Below are positions 9,925 to 21,836 of a DNA stretch of 64,000 nucleotides, piece by piece. The position numbers and the translations under genes were made by a program. This DNA comes from Astragalus membranaceus (Eukaryota; Streptophyta; Magnoliopsida; Fabales; Fabaceae): positions 164,628,974 through 164,692,973 of the forward strand of contig CM076850.1 in the NCBI GenBank assembly GCA_039519185.1. Direction: 5' to 3'. The notes beneath the pieces were generated by a model. That model ran no database searches. It saw only the letters and a list, made by a program, of their open reading frames with translations, and was not told the DNA's origin. How positions within the stretch are numbered: the first letter of the stretch is position 1; every line of letters starts with the position of its first letter.

Positions 9925-12900
9925 CTACTTAGACCAAGCAACAGCGTCTATTTCAGCTTGTGCACTTCGGTATAACTCCAGTCTCTTTGCGAGGGCAGTA
10001 CGACGTTCCATAATTGCAGGATCCTCATTCAGTAAAGAGGACAAACGCTTGGTCTGCAAATAAAATATGCTGGCAGTCAACATTCAATTTCTAAAATCAA
10101 ATGAAAAACAGCTCAATAATTTTTTTACTTCTTAATAAGCCCTTTCAACAAATGAAAAGTATAACCAGAAAACTTCGAAAGGAAGATTTATTCTCACCTC
10201 CATTTTTCCTAGTTCGGTGAAAAAGTGATCAAGTAGGCTTCGTTTTGCCTCCCGTACTTGACAGTAGACGATGGACTTGGGAATTGAATGTCGCAGAGTA
10301 GCACAGACCATATTGACGTAAGACAAAATCGTGCTTCCTGTTTGTACAGGGTGAGAGCTATTGGTCAGTGGTTCAATGCCATTTTGAACATACTGACAAA
10401 GGACATGCTATATAAACTATATGAGAACAACAATGTATTATTATAATTATTAGTCCAAGCGTGAGATTGCAATTTGATGCAACTTACCAATTCGCCTGAG
10501 ATAGGAATCATTATATCTATCAAAAATTGAATGTGTAGGGTTGCCACCCTTATCAACGTCTTGAGGAAGCTTTCGAAAGAAATCAACTGTTAGATAGCCA
10601 GTCTCCATATCAACTAGTTGTAGTGTTGCTTTTTTGCTTTCGTCCCTCATTCTTTCTAGCGAATCAACAGCTGCAGCCCCAACCTCAGCCCGGAGACCAG
10701 GATATTGCTTCAAGTCCTGTGAATCAACCAAACCGATACCATGGTATTAGCTGACAAAAAATGTGAAACCCATGAAACTTGGGATGAATGGTGAGAAGAA
10801 AAGATTACATAAGTATATAAAAAGCAAGGAAGCTCCGAACCATCTTAGTTTAATGATATGAAATAAAGTGATACTATTCAGCAAGAAATGCATAGTGCAC
10901 AAAAAAAAATTAAAAAAAATCAGGATATAATGATTGCATTAGATTTTAAAATTCAAATTGAAATTCTTTCCATTTTAATAAAAAAATGTTTTTTTTATTT
11001 TTGTTTTTTTCATTTCTTGATTAAATTGTTATTGAATATTATTGGTCTATGAATTCCCTAACCTATACAAGTCCATCTAATAAGATTCTTAAGCAGGTTT
11101 CTATATATAGAGAAACTAAGAGACCATATGTCACATCTGTTTTTTGTTTTTCAAAATTTATGGCAAAGCATTTAGAAGCCATTTTCTCGAATACTTCTAG
11201 AATTCACAAAGCAAATCAGAGGGTGGTTAGGTTGCACACATATATTAATCTTAATACTCAACAAAAGAAAAGCCCAAATCTCTGCACATTTTCAGCTTCT
11301 AAAATTGAAGCCATTTAAATGATATTGCAAAATGAATCTTGTCCTTAGAATACCCACACAAAACCAGAGCACCAAAAAACATGGAACTTACTAAGCATAA
11401 ATGCAGCAGCGACAAATACAACAGAAACATTAAATAAGTACTGCCAGGAGCATACCAGAGTTTCACTAACAGCTTTGTGGACCAGGTCCTTTAATAGGGA
11501 ATGAACCTAGAAGCATTCAATCCAAAATGATACTTCAGTGAGCACGAATAGTGAGATAGCAAAAGATTGAAGTGGAATGCGTTGATAATCTACTATGACA
11601 AGAACACATAATAGATCTAAAATATCGATTTTGTAATATTCTTCAATTTACAGGCTTTCAACAAGGTTGAAGTTGGGGTTAAGGGTTTACTTTATTTATT
11701 ATCAACAAAGAGACCAAGTATTTAAGAATTTTATTTCACCAAATGCTTTCCATCACCACCACTACCACAGAAGATCTCATAAAAAGTTTTTGGGCACACA
11801 TTGAGAGGAGTGACTATCAGTGGTGAAATTCCAATTCCTGTTAATGATTCTCTTATGAAAACATACCGCATCAACAGCTGCCTCGGCAGGGCCCCTGACA
11901 GTAATTAGAGTGGATTCAATGAGACGTCGGTATCCTTGTTCTGGAGCTATAAGATGAGGCTGGTAACCATCAGCTTCTGTAATAAGTTTCCTTATATTTT
12001 CCATTGAAAGCTGTTTATCGAACTGCAACCTTTTCAAAGCAGCAGGGAGCTGATTGTCAAAGACATTGTAAATTTTATCACCTCCAGGTCGCCTGTAGGA
12101 GATTGGCACATTATTCAAGTTAGTGTATAAAAAGAAAAATACAGCAAGGAGATGATTTTGAAACAAAGGAATTGCACACTAAATTGTTAACATAGATCAC
12201 AAAAGTATAACACATACACTCCATCCAGATGGTCTTTGAATATTTGATCAAATGAGCGGCATATTTCCATGATTGCATATAACTTGCCCTGCATGTGATG
12301 GGCAATCAGTCATTAGAAATTTCCAACATAAAATGTTAAGTTAGGACCCCAGAAAATGGTGTGCCATATTATCTATTCATCAACACAGCTACCATAAATG
12401 AGTTCAGTTCATCAGAATTAATGGACATATCTAGGAAATGAGTGTTTATATAAACACAATGGCAAAAATTAGGAGGGAAAGCCAAGGACTTTTGAGCAAT
12501 GGACTTGTCTACATAACAATATATTGTCGAATTGATAATTTAAACTGTTTGGGCAAAGAAGAACAAACTTACCCCAGCATCAGCTGCAACAGGCTTTCCT
12601 AAACGAGTCAGTTCAGCTTCAAGTTCAGCAACTGTTTTGCTAATAAGAGACTGAATGCCTGGAATTTTGGACTTGATTACCGTTTCCAAATGCTGAGATA
12701 TAAAGCATTACGACTTTAGTCTTTGGAAGCCACTTAAACAAAAATTACATAAAAATGAAAACATAACTTTTACTTAAATGATACAACAAACTGTTTTTGT
12801 CTTTTTGACGTACCTTTGAGAGCATCTTTGCCAGATGCTCAGACCCCATTCTGGGAGCAAGGTGTTTGTACTCCGGGGTACTATTAAAGTACTCACGTTC

Positions 12901-15356
12901 TCTACGCCTTGCAGCAATCATGTCAACATTCTTGTTTATGTCTGCTTGTGATCTATTTACAACACCAATCCAGGGAAACTTCAACCTATATGCTCTCCCT
13001 TCCAACATCTGAGCAAGCAAAAACATATATCACAAATCAGTACTAAATCAAGTATTTACTTTTCTTGACTTTTAGAATAAAACATGTGTCCTTTTCTTCC
13101 GGGTTATTCTGTCAACTTGTGAGGGGGTGAGGGTGAGCAAGTATTAATAGAATATGTACGGTCAATTCTGCAGTAGAAATACAATTTAATACAACAAACT
13201 GTAAGATTTATGAACACTTCATTCAATTCCTTATCCATATGAAACTACGATCATAGCCCAACATATACCAAGTAATTCACTTACAGAATAAACAAGAATT
13301 CAACGTCAGTTGAAATCAAGCTCATAGTAAAGGAAGGCTCAAAGTTAATTCTGGTGATTGATAATTGGTATTCTCGCTTATCTTTTCAGTATGCATTTAA
13401 CGAAAGCCCATCTTGAGATACAGGGAAACTAGTAGAACAGCCTTCAGGAGGAAGGTATCAAAATCTAAGTTTCATATTTCCTAGATAATAATAGATTAGA
13501 TAATAAAGGTAGACATAATAAACAAGTAGACCATGTCATTGCATGTTGTATTAGTATAAAATATTATCAGACTTACATCAACGGCATCAGTACCCTTGTC
13601 CATTAGATCAATCTTTGTCAAAACTCCAATTGTCCTTTCCCCTAAAAGTTGAAATAAATAAACCAAGAATTAGAACACCAACAGACTTAAGCTGCTCAGT
13701 TTAATTAGATTGATCTAAAAAATCAATAATGCAAAAAGTTAGAATCCCGATGAAATTTGAGTTGAAAATATAGAACATATTGATTTGATTCTCAAAAAAC
13801 AATGAAAAACTCCATTAAATGCATATGATGAGGATCATTCATAACCAAAGGAAAAGGAGATATTGACATTACCAGAAGGATCCACTTCACGGGAAATTTT
13901 AATTGCATCAGATGTTGCAAGATCTTGATTAGCCGGTGAAATAGCCAAAATTATACAGTTTGGCTGCAAAATAAATCAATTTCAGCACACTACATTTTCC
14001 CAAATGGATATAAATTTTTTCTAAGTTTTATATCACGTATGCAGTTGTTGGAAAAAAGAAAATGAAGTTCATAAAAAGTAAACACCGCTAGGTTTTTGCA
14101 CATCAGTTAACTTTGCAAAATAAATTTTAAAGCAATGTAAATTATGATTTTATATATCAAATCATACAATTTGTTCCTTAAACATGATATTTCCACTGGA
14201 TTGAACACTACCTTCTCAATGTAGGAGCGAACCATATTCTCAATGTCTAGCACAATACTGTCAGGTTGACCATCTGTAATTATGCAAAATTATCTATTAT
14301 CTTCTTGTACATCATAAAAACAATCAATAAACTGAACAATCTTAAAACCATGGACAAGAAAGACATGTCAATTTGTTGCGTACCTACGGCGACCTTAGTC
14401 AGCCCAGGAAGATCAATGAGCGTCAAGTTAACAACTGCAAAAGTCCAACGGGTCACCCATGGTCAAACACTCAAATAATAGGAACAAGGAAAGAAATCAC
14501 AAGATGATGCTACTAAGCATTGTTGCCAACGGATCTACTTGTCGTATGGCAGATAGAATTGCAAGGTGCAACAGTAGATAATAAAGAAAAAACCAAAATC
14601 AAAACGAACCATTAGGAGAGTATATGCTAAGATGAATCGGGACAGTTGAAATCATTTTGGATCGTCCAGTCTCTCTATCAGTTTCATCTTGAATCTCCTT
14701 CCTCACAGCAGCTACACAAATTAGATCATCATTAACAGCCAGAAACAGAAACATATTGAAAGCGGTCAATAACATTCAATCAGCAAAACCTCAGTGAGAG
14801 AGGTACACACAACCACTTACTTATTCGAACAATGATAAAAAAAAATGAGACAACGAGACTGAGAATAGAAAATTACCAAAATCAGTGAATCTTTTCCTCG
14901 GAAGGTGTAGAAACTCCGCATACTCTCTGCTTCCCTCGTCAAGCTTGTGAAGCTGCAAGACGAGCGGTCGTCGAGTAACGATCCCTGCAAAAACGCTTTG
15001 CGCGCATCAATTACCGATAACTTTCCAATTACATGCAATATCTTAATGCTAAAAGAAAGAAAGAAAGAAAGAAAGACCATAGTAACCTGATCCACGAGGT
15101 AAGAAATCTTTGCCGACCACGCTTTCCAAGACGGAGGACTTTCCAGAGCTCTGAAAGAAACAATAAAATTCGTCGTAAGTAGAGAAAAATGAAAGAACAA
15201 AATAGAATGATCGGAGAGATAGGTGACCTGGCCACCGACGACGGCGATAGCAGGAAGGGAATCCCAAAGTGTGGGGAGTGCACTAGCTTCGCCGTGGTCA
15301 CCTAATGCGGTGCAAGCTCTCTGAATTTTGTTCACCAAAGATATTAGATTCTCCAT
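9925..15356 (-). CDS. DRP1A: Dynamin-related protein 1A (phragmoplastin-type GTPase)
   Basis: Intact 610-residue gene in 16 exons (minus strand): 15228-15356, 15087-15150, 14877-14984, 14610-14711, 14384-14434, 14212-14273, 13873-13963, 13577-13641, 12814-13008, 12573-12692, 12218-12288, 11867-12092, 11456-11506, 10488-10716, 10198-10337, 9925-10053. All introns are GT...AG and phases agree. The GTPase domain has GGQSSGKSS (41-49), DLPG (142-145), TKID (211-214) and NRSQ (242-245). Middle domain and GED (about 520-610) follow; there is no PH or proline-rich domain, as in plant class-1 DRPs. The N-terminus MENLISLVNKIQRACTALGD and the length match DRP1A as I recall it in Arabidopsis. The family polymerises on membranes and acts at the cell plate and in clathrin-mediated endocytosis. 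It is the only intact host gene in the window. Confidence 0.96.
15053..15076 (+). repeat. (GAAA)n microsatellite in DRP1A intron 2
   Basis: About six GAAA units within the second intron (14985-15086) of DRP1A, close to the 5' splice site side. On the coding strand it is a pyrimidine-rich TTTC repeat. Confidence 0.85.
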
Positions 15357-15661
15357 TTAGATTTCACCTCAGATCAGATCTATTCGTCGGATTACGTCAA
15401 GTTATCGCAGCGATCTGATAGATCGCCGGCGACGGTTACAGAGGGAGAAAGAGCGAAAGCGTTTGGGTTTGGTGGTGTGTCGATTGAGGTGAAGAAAGAG
15501 GGTTTGGAGCTAAAACGCGTATGGAGTGTGTGGACTTTGTTTTGAAATGAAAAGGACGAAGTGCAAGTTAAAGCAACCCACCCAACGGGACAGCGGCTAT
15601 TTGAAGTAGAAATTGGAATGTAATTGAAAAATGCAAATCCCGGCTTTGAAACTGTGTCCAC
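15357..15661 (-). promoter_or_regulatory. DRP1A leader and proximal promoter
   Basis: On the gene's strand this region is CT-rich upstream of the ATG (about 15420-15510), as in many plant 5' leaders. An 89-codon open frame (15392-15661) ends 35 nt before the DRP1A start; whether it lies in the transcript is unknown. No convincing TATA box was seen, which is common for housekeeping plant genes. Confidence 0.45.
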
Positions 15662-16490
15662 CGCTAGATCTTCGTTTTCTGGTCCTTTCTTTAATCTTTA
15701 ATATTTTTTTTTTTGACACATTTAATCTTTAATCTTTAATTGAAAAGAAAACAAATACTTTCTTTCGGCTTTTGGGCTTTTCGCTATTTTTTCTTCCCGT
15801 TGCTACAGTCATTACTTTACTTTTATTTCATTTTAAAAAAACTAAATTCAACCTAATCACTTTTTACTAATAAAATTAGAATTTTTATTGAAAGGAAAAA
15901 ATAAATTAAGTTAAAGTTAAGAAAATTAACTTGTAATTTATGTATCAATGTAGTTGTGTGTAATCGGTATGCCAAATAATCTTTAAGGTGATTTCAATTT
16001 TAGACAAAATAAAATATATTTATTCTAAACCATTTTAAGCTTTATTTATAACTTTCTGTCAAAAAACTATTTACTTACAATTTATTTATTTATTTATTTC
16101 TATTATTGATGTAATTTCATTTCTTTTGATTTTCTTTTTTTGACCAAAAATGAATTTCGTTTGATTTTCTTATTTGCTATATTTATTGTTTTTTATTTGT
16201 TTTTTTTATTACTATAGAATATAATATTTTCATCGTGGCAATATACATTTTTTGGTTAAATAAGTAATTTTTTTTTGGAATTTGTTAAATAAGTAATTTT
16301 TTAGCGGATAGATTTGACTGTTCCATAAGTTTTTTTTTTCGACAAAACTATTCCATAAGTTGGTATTTGATATTCTTCCCTTTTCTTTGCATGGAACATG
16401 ACTTGGTGCAAAGATTGGAGATTTGTTTGCCTTTTTCTGTTTTTCCGTAGCTTTGGCAAAAGTGTAAAAATGGCAGCTCTTTATGTGGCA
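15662..16490. other. AT-rich intergenic sequence
   Basis: Homopolymeric T runs, a (TTTA)n stretch near 16083-16098 and no coding or RNA gene that I can support. Confidence 0.5.
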
Positions 16491-16499
16491 ATATTTAAA

Positions 16500-16902
16500 G
16501 AGTGGGGATCAACTCACTCCAAGAGTAACTCTTTATTGTAAGAGTTACTCCACTTAATACCTCTTTATAGATATTAAATTTTACCGATCCGGCTGTCAAA
16601 TTAATAGTCCTAATTGAGTAGATCAAATATACAAATTTCATAAAAGTTTTAAAAATATTTGATCTTTGATCAAATAAATTTAATTCAACGTATATTATAC
16701 TTTTTAAAATACAACAAGTAAAATATAGCCTATAAGATTCAATAGCCACGTATATTCATTTTCTATAATTTTTAGTATGCATGATCATTAAGATAATATA
16801 AAACTATTCAATGGTTGGATCGATAAAATTTAATGTCTACAAAGAGATATTAAGTGGAGTATATCTACTAGAGTTACTCTTAGAGTAAGTTGATCCCCAC
16901 TC
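16500..16902. mobile_element. 403-bp MITE with 9-bp target duplication
   Basis: The element begins GAGTGGGGATCAACT and ends with its reverse complement AGTTGATCCCCACTC. Imperfect complementarity continues inward for about 100 bp on each side. Exact 9-bp direct repeats ATATTTAAA flank it at 16491-16499 and 16903-16911. A 9-bp target duplication with long inverted repeats is typical of Mutator-type MITEs. It has no coding capacity. Confidence 0.92.
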
Positions 16903-16911
16903 ATATTTAAA

Positions 16912-18259
16912 AGACAACTATTGAATGGTGCGAATACTAGAGTCGTCAACTTTGGGCCAATCTAATGGGCCGACTCAATGACTCAGTGTTTTGAGTTACG
17001 CTCAAAAAATAGAGGTTTGGGAAGAATCAGGCTATCTTGGCCCAGCCCAGTTGGCCTATGGGCCAATCTAAGCCCAGTCTTTAGGACTTTTTGAATATTT
17101 TTTGTGTTTTCTTTTGTTAAAATTTGGACTAGACTCGACAGGCCCGCTGACCCTGTGTTTTGGGTTGGGCTGAGCTATCAAAAACATAACCCAATAGATA
17201 ATTGGACTTGTCCAACTTAGTCCACCTTTGCACTTTGGCCCCTTGACAGCTCGATCTGGTGACTGCTCTCATTTCTCTTGTTTCCACTTTCCCGTATGGG
17301 CTGTAAACTTCTTTGCAACAAGTTGTACTAGTGAAAACATTCTAAACTCGTAAGTTAATAATCTTTTATCATGTGTGATTTCACGGAAAAAAAATTAGGC
17401 ATCAAACTAGCACCCTCTTCTAATTATGCACCAAACTAACACTTTTTTTTTTATATTTGGTCAGAAACTAACACTCCATTTTTAGGTGAGTAATTTTATT
17501 TGGTTGAGCAATTTTTCGTCTTCGTGGTGTCAGTTTGTGTTAGTTAGAATAATTGGAATAGACAAAATACCATCCGATGTCCCTTAACTTATTTTCTGTT
17601 TTCTATTAGGTCCCTTATGTTTTAGGGGTAACGAATAAGTCCTTTTACTTTTCAAAACATTGCACTGTTGTCCTATTTAACGTTTTAACGCAAACACTAT
17701 TGTTCCAAAACATTAAAATTCGTTTTAACATTTTAGGAAAACCCTAATCTTAGTTTTTCTAATCTATGCAAGGTACACAAAACACAGAAAATGACGATTG
17801 CATGTGATGAGAACTCAAAACGCGATGGAGAACGGAGTTACAGGAAGTATTAGATTTAGAGAAAATTTAAAACTGTAATTTTGTTTTAGTCTATACATGT
17901 ATTTATATACAAATTTGAATAGGTTGTTAGACAGTTGAGTTTGTTATACAAACAAACTATACTGTAAAAGTAAAACTAACGGTATGCTGAACTGTTTTGG
18001 ATGTAACGGCTAGTTGTATGAGAAATATGATTGTTGTCTAGTTATAGGGTTTGAATTGGATTTCAAGGGAAAGAGAGAAGGGAGTTGGCCGCTAGAGGCT
18101 CAGTTTGGGGGGGGGGGGGGGGGGGGGGGATTGTGTGAGTATTTTCTATTATTTGACTCTTCTTAACTTTTGTTTTCTTCAATTTTTTGTTGCTCTTGAT
18201 AAACATAAACTTTTTTTTTTGAAGGTCAGTCGAAACTCAACCTATTAGCTTTTTAGTAA
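16912..18259. other. Intergenic DNA with decayed repeat fragments
   Basis: No gene. At 16950-17240 is a GGCCCA/GGGCC-rich segment of the type common in degenerate plant repeats. At 17560-17720 is a segment beginning ATGTCCCTTAACTT with GGTCCCTTATGTTTTAGGGG, resembling another fragment at 36049-36285. The rest is AT-rich. Confidence 0.45.
18107..18129 (+). repeat. 23-nt poly-G tract
   Basis: An uninterrupted run of 23 G in an otherwise AT-rich setting. Real G runs this long are rare and prone to slippage, so length may be unreliable. Confidence 0.9.
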
Positions 18260-18410
18260 ACTAGTATATATCACCTGTGCGCTGCACGAGTATACCTTTT
18301 TTTTACCTTAAATTTTAATATTTTTGTTGATAAAATAAAAAAAGGCACTTGTATATTTGTGTTCATTAGGTGAGATATAAAAATCACGAGTATACCTTTT
18401 TATAAGCAAA
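18260..18410 (-). mobile_element. Degenerate Helitron 3' end
   Basis: Read on the minus strand, this ends in a weakened hairpin (GTGC/GCAC core with mismatches) followed by CTAGT, the Helitron 3' pattern. The sequence from the hairpin inward for about 140 bp matches the better preserved end at 19482. The stem has lost pairs (CACCTGTGC against GCACGAGT), so it is older. Confidence 0.65.
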
Positions 18411-18456
18411 TATTAGTGGGGGTGGGGGAATGTTAGTTTCCGAGGTTTGAACCCTG
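18411..18456 (+). repeat. Segment shared with the 1.1-kb array unit
   Basis: The stretch from GTGGGGGTGGGGGAATG through AGTTTCCGAGGTTTGA is nearly identical to a segment found in every downstream array unit (for example 23057-23092), but here it lies outside the array. Confidence 0.7.
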
Positions 18457-18544
18457 GACCTCTCTTTTGCAATTATGCAACTCCTTCATGTCCTTGCAGT
18501 TAGCTATATATTTTTGTTAATAACTAACTGTTTTTATTAAATTT

Positions 18545-19375
18545 AATTTCCAGTTTAGCTTGGTGTTACAATTGAGTTTTAATTCAAATAAATGTGGTTC
18601 CAAAAAATTAGGTACCTCATTATCATCTCTGATGTGTTCGGTCCAGCTGCAGCCGCAATCTAAATCAATTTCAGCCGTGGATGTTGTACAATTTTTTCAC
18701 CTTTCATTACCAGCGGTTCAGATCGTTCCATTGTTAATTCGTTTTTATTTGAGAATTGAGTGGAATCAAACATGATTAGCTAGTTTTGTGCATTGTATTT
18801 AGGAGTCCTTATTCAGTGCTGGTTATTTATTTGTATCAGGTTTCCATTTTCATGGTTGGTTACTTATTAGCTGGGTATTACAATTGTGTTTAAATTCAAA
18901 TAAATGTGGATCCAAAAAGTTAGCTACGTCATTATGATTACTATTTTTTTTTCCAGTTGCAGCCGCAATCTAAATCAATTATAGGCGTTGATGCTGTACT
19001 ATTTTTTCATCTTTGATTAACATCCGTTCTGCTGGGTTCCATTTTCAATTCATTTTTAATTGAGAATTATAGCTAATCAAACATGATTAGCTATTTTTGT
19101 GCATTGTAATTAGGAGTCCATATTGAGTGCTGGTTATATCTGTTTGTATCAGGATTCCATTTTGATGGCTGGTTACTTAATACCTTTAACGTAACAAATG
19201 TTTAAAATTGAAATAAATATGGATCCAAAAAATTAGCTAACTCATTATTATTTCCTTTTTTTTGTTAAATTGCAGCCGCAATCTAAATCAATTTCAGCTG
19301 TTGATGCTGTCCATTTTTTTAACATTTGATTTACAGCCGTTAAGATCATTTCTTTTTTAAATCATTTTTTATTTT
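18545..19375 (+). repeat. 310-bp tandem repeat, about 2.7 copies
   Basis: The landmark AGCCGCAATCTAAATCAATT occurs at 18651, 18961 and 19274, giving periods of 310 and 313 bp. Flanking segments (AAATAAATGTGGATCCAAAA; AACATGATTAGCTA; TTGTATCAGG) recur in the same order. Copies have diverged by substitutions and small indels, so the array is old. No coding pattern is maintained between copies. Confidence 0.88.
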
Positions 19376-19481
19376 GGGTGAGGTGGCTGCCACGTATTAT
19401 TTGAGAAATGCGTGGAATTTTTTCTGATTGCGCGTGGCGCTTATGTGGAGTGATGACGTGGACTATTCATGGATTTATATA

Positions 19482-19830
19482 ACTAGTATGTATCACCCGT
19501 GCGCTGCACGGGTATACCTTTTTTTTACCTTAAATTTTAATATTTTTGTTGATAAAATAAAAAAAAGGCACTTGTATATTTGTGTTCATTAGGTGATATA
19601 TAAAAGTCACGTATAATATCTTTTGTTTGAACTTAATTACGTTGACTAAATCTAATAGATTTATCTTACTTTATGTTCAACAATTTTGATGAAATAAACC
19701 TATTAATAGGTACTCCAGCTAAAATAAAGATTATCCACTTTATGGTTAATTAGTTTTCCATATGATGGGATAAATATAGATGTTCAACATACATAATGAT
19801 ATTTACAAAAAAGACTATGAGATTCCCAAC
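19482..19830 (-). mobile_element. Helitron 3' terminal region
   Basis: On the minus strand the sequence reads ACCCGTGC-AGC-GCACGGGT (8-bp stem, 3-nt loop; plus positions 19495-19513), then GATACATA and CTAGT, followed by T. A short GC-rich hairpin about 10 nt before a CTRRT end, inserted between A and T, is the Helitron 3' signature. The 5' end (TC...) could not be found; it would lie to the right, possibly beyond or inside the satellite array, which starts at 19831. Confidence 0.75.
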
Positions 19831-20315
19831 GATGAGAAAGAAAGGAACAACAAGAATAGAGGAACTGACCTTTCACCTTAAGAGAAACTGATGAAAGAGC
19901 TTTCCACTGAGAATCTGATTAAGGCTAGGTTTTCGAAGGGATCAAGGGAGATACAAAAGGGGTGAAGGCGAGAGAGAGCTTTCACCTGAGGAACTTGAGA
20001 TTGATCGTTCACTTTTGGTAACGGAGGCGATGTTTCATCTATCAAGGAGAGGTTTCATAGAGGAGAGGTTTCATCTTGGAGGCTAGGTTTCAAAAGGAAC
20101 GAAGCAAATTAGTTTCAAGCCTTCCCGGTTAATCAGATCAACGTTTTTTTTTGATATATCCTCTCTCAACGTTAATTCCTAAGTTAGTGGGAACTAATTT
20201 TTTTTGAGGAAAAAGAGGGTAGTGGGAAATAGAGGGAACATAATTTTGTTAAAATAAATGTGGAAAATAATTTTTTTGTTAAAAAAAAGAGGGAATCGAA
20301 TTATTTGGTGGAAGG

Positions 20316-20576
20316 TCAGCGACTAAAAAATCGGTCACAAATATCAGCGACCATAAAATCGGTCACTAAGCAAAAAGTATTTTATACATTGAATCGGTCT
20401 CTAAATCCGTCGCTACTAGTGACCGAAAAAGCGGTCTCTAAAGCTAGCGACCGAAAAATCGGTCACTAAGCAAAAAGTATTTTATTCCTATTGAATCGGT
20501 CTCTAAATCGGTCGCTAAAGTGACCGATTTTTTTTGGTCGCTAAATCAGTCACTATTTAGCGAATTTCTAGTAGTG
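20316..20576 (-). mobile_element. CACTA-type terminus in array unit 1
   Basis: On the minus strand it begins CACTACTAGAAATTCGC, a typical CACTA (En/Spm) terminal inverted repeat. It is followed by many subterminal motifs in both orientations built on TAGCGACC/GGTCGCTA and GACCGATTT. No opposite terminus is visible, so this is one end only. Confidence 0.75.
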
Positions 20577-21638
20577 TGTATCTATTTAGCTATACAATAT
20601 TATTACTGTGTGATTGTGTAAACATTACTGGAAAATGAATACAACAACTATCTGTTGGAATTTGAGTGAGTGGTTAATTCACGTCGAGTAAGAATGAACC
20701 AAATGAATGATGTATAAGAGAGATGACCTATATACCTAACACTGAGGCGTATAGAGTTGGTAGATAAATTTGAGAATTTTTTGGCTACAAATCTATAAAC
20801 TACAATCAGGTGGTTTGTATTGTATAAAACTCTATTTTAACATGCTATTTGATTAATGCTAATTTTGGTTTCTATTTGATGATCTCTTTGCTTTTGTTTT
20901 GATTGTTGAGTGTTGACCGAAACAAATTGTGTGGCTATGAAGGTTTTGCTTTTATACAGTTGCATTGCTGAGGCGTTTAAAGGAATTTGTTGTGCAAGTG
21001 TTTGGACTTTGGAAGAATGATCGAATACTTTATATGGTTTGTGTCACCGTATTCATTGCCAGTTAGCTATTAGTTATTACTTACGAGTATTAAAGAATAT
21101 GAAAAAGTAATGAAGGACAACAATGAGGGGTATCTTTTACCCCTGATTACAGTAAAGAATTGTTCTTAAATTGTAGTGATCGATTTGCACAGGACAACCG
21201 CACCAGCTTAAATAGCACAAAAGATCTCTTTAATTTGCTGAATCAGCCAGAATAAAGATACAACACCTGTGCAATGGTCGGTGTTATCTTCTTCCACGTC
21301 ATTTTTTCATTTTTTTGATTCGTACTAACTACCAATTTTCGGTCACTAAAATGAAAAAATCTTTCATAAGAAGTTTGTATCGGACCCGACACACCAAAAA
21401 AAGTGAACTCACCTAATTATTATGGAGAATTTTGACTTTATGCTGCTTTTGTTATTGCTTCTATATATAATGACTATATCATTTACAAGTAACTAGTATT
21501 TTATGGTCGGTGTATTGCCATGAAGTCATTAGATAGAAATGCTGCTTTTGTATGGTACAAAGCTTGTAGTAGTGTCTTCCTTGTTTATCCCACAAAGTGT
21601 CTTGCCAACCATAGAAACCAACTCTAAAGAAATATGAC

Positions 21639-21836
21639 TTGTCCCCACTTACTATTGCTGCTACTGCTGGTTCCTTCTTTGTATTATTTATTGGATTGTT
21701 GTATGAATTCTATGACACATTCAAATTATTAACCAAATTAATTTCATATTTCTATATTCCAACTTTTTATGTTCTAAATAAAAGGGAAATAAACAAACCA
21801 AATACAAAAGAAATAGGCCATAAGGTAAAATTTTGA
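21639..21836 (+). other. 65-codon open frame conserved among long units
   Basis: The frame starts MSPLTIAATAGSFF and has a hydrophobic segment (about residues 5-24), then a basic C-terminus ending EIGHKVKF. Equivalent frames are open in the other two long units (31651-31848, 57528-57725) with a few amino-acid changes. No domain is recognised. Conservation may simply reflect recent unit duplication. Confidence 0.25.

Noticed and set aside
20260..20469. 69-codon frame repeated in the long units (also at 30270 and 50867)
   Set aside because: It runs through CACTA subterminal repeats (TAGCGACC motifs); the repeated residues mirror DNA motifs, not a protein family.
21560..21580. Second CACTA-type end (GTAGTAGTG) in the long unit
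   Set aside because: Only the terminal motif matches; no subterminal repeats adjoin it and it lies in the same orientation as the real end, so it cannot be the partner terminus.
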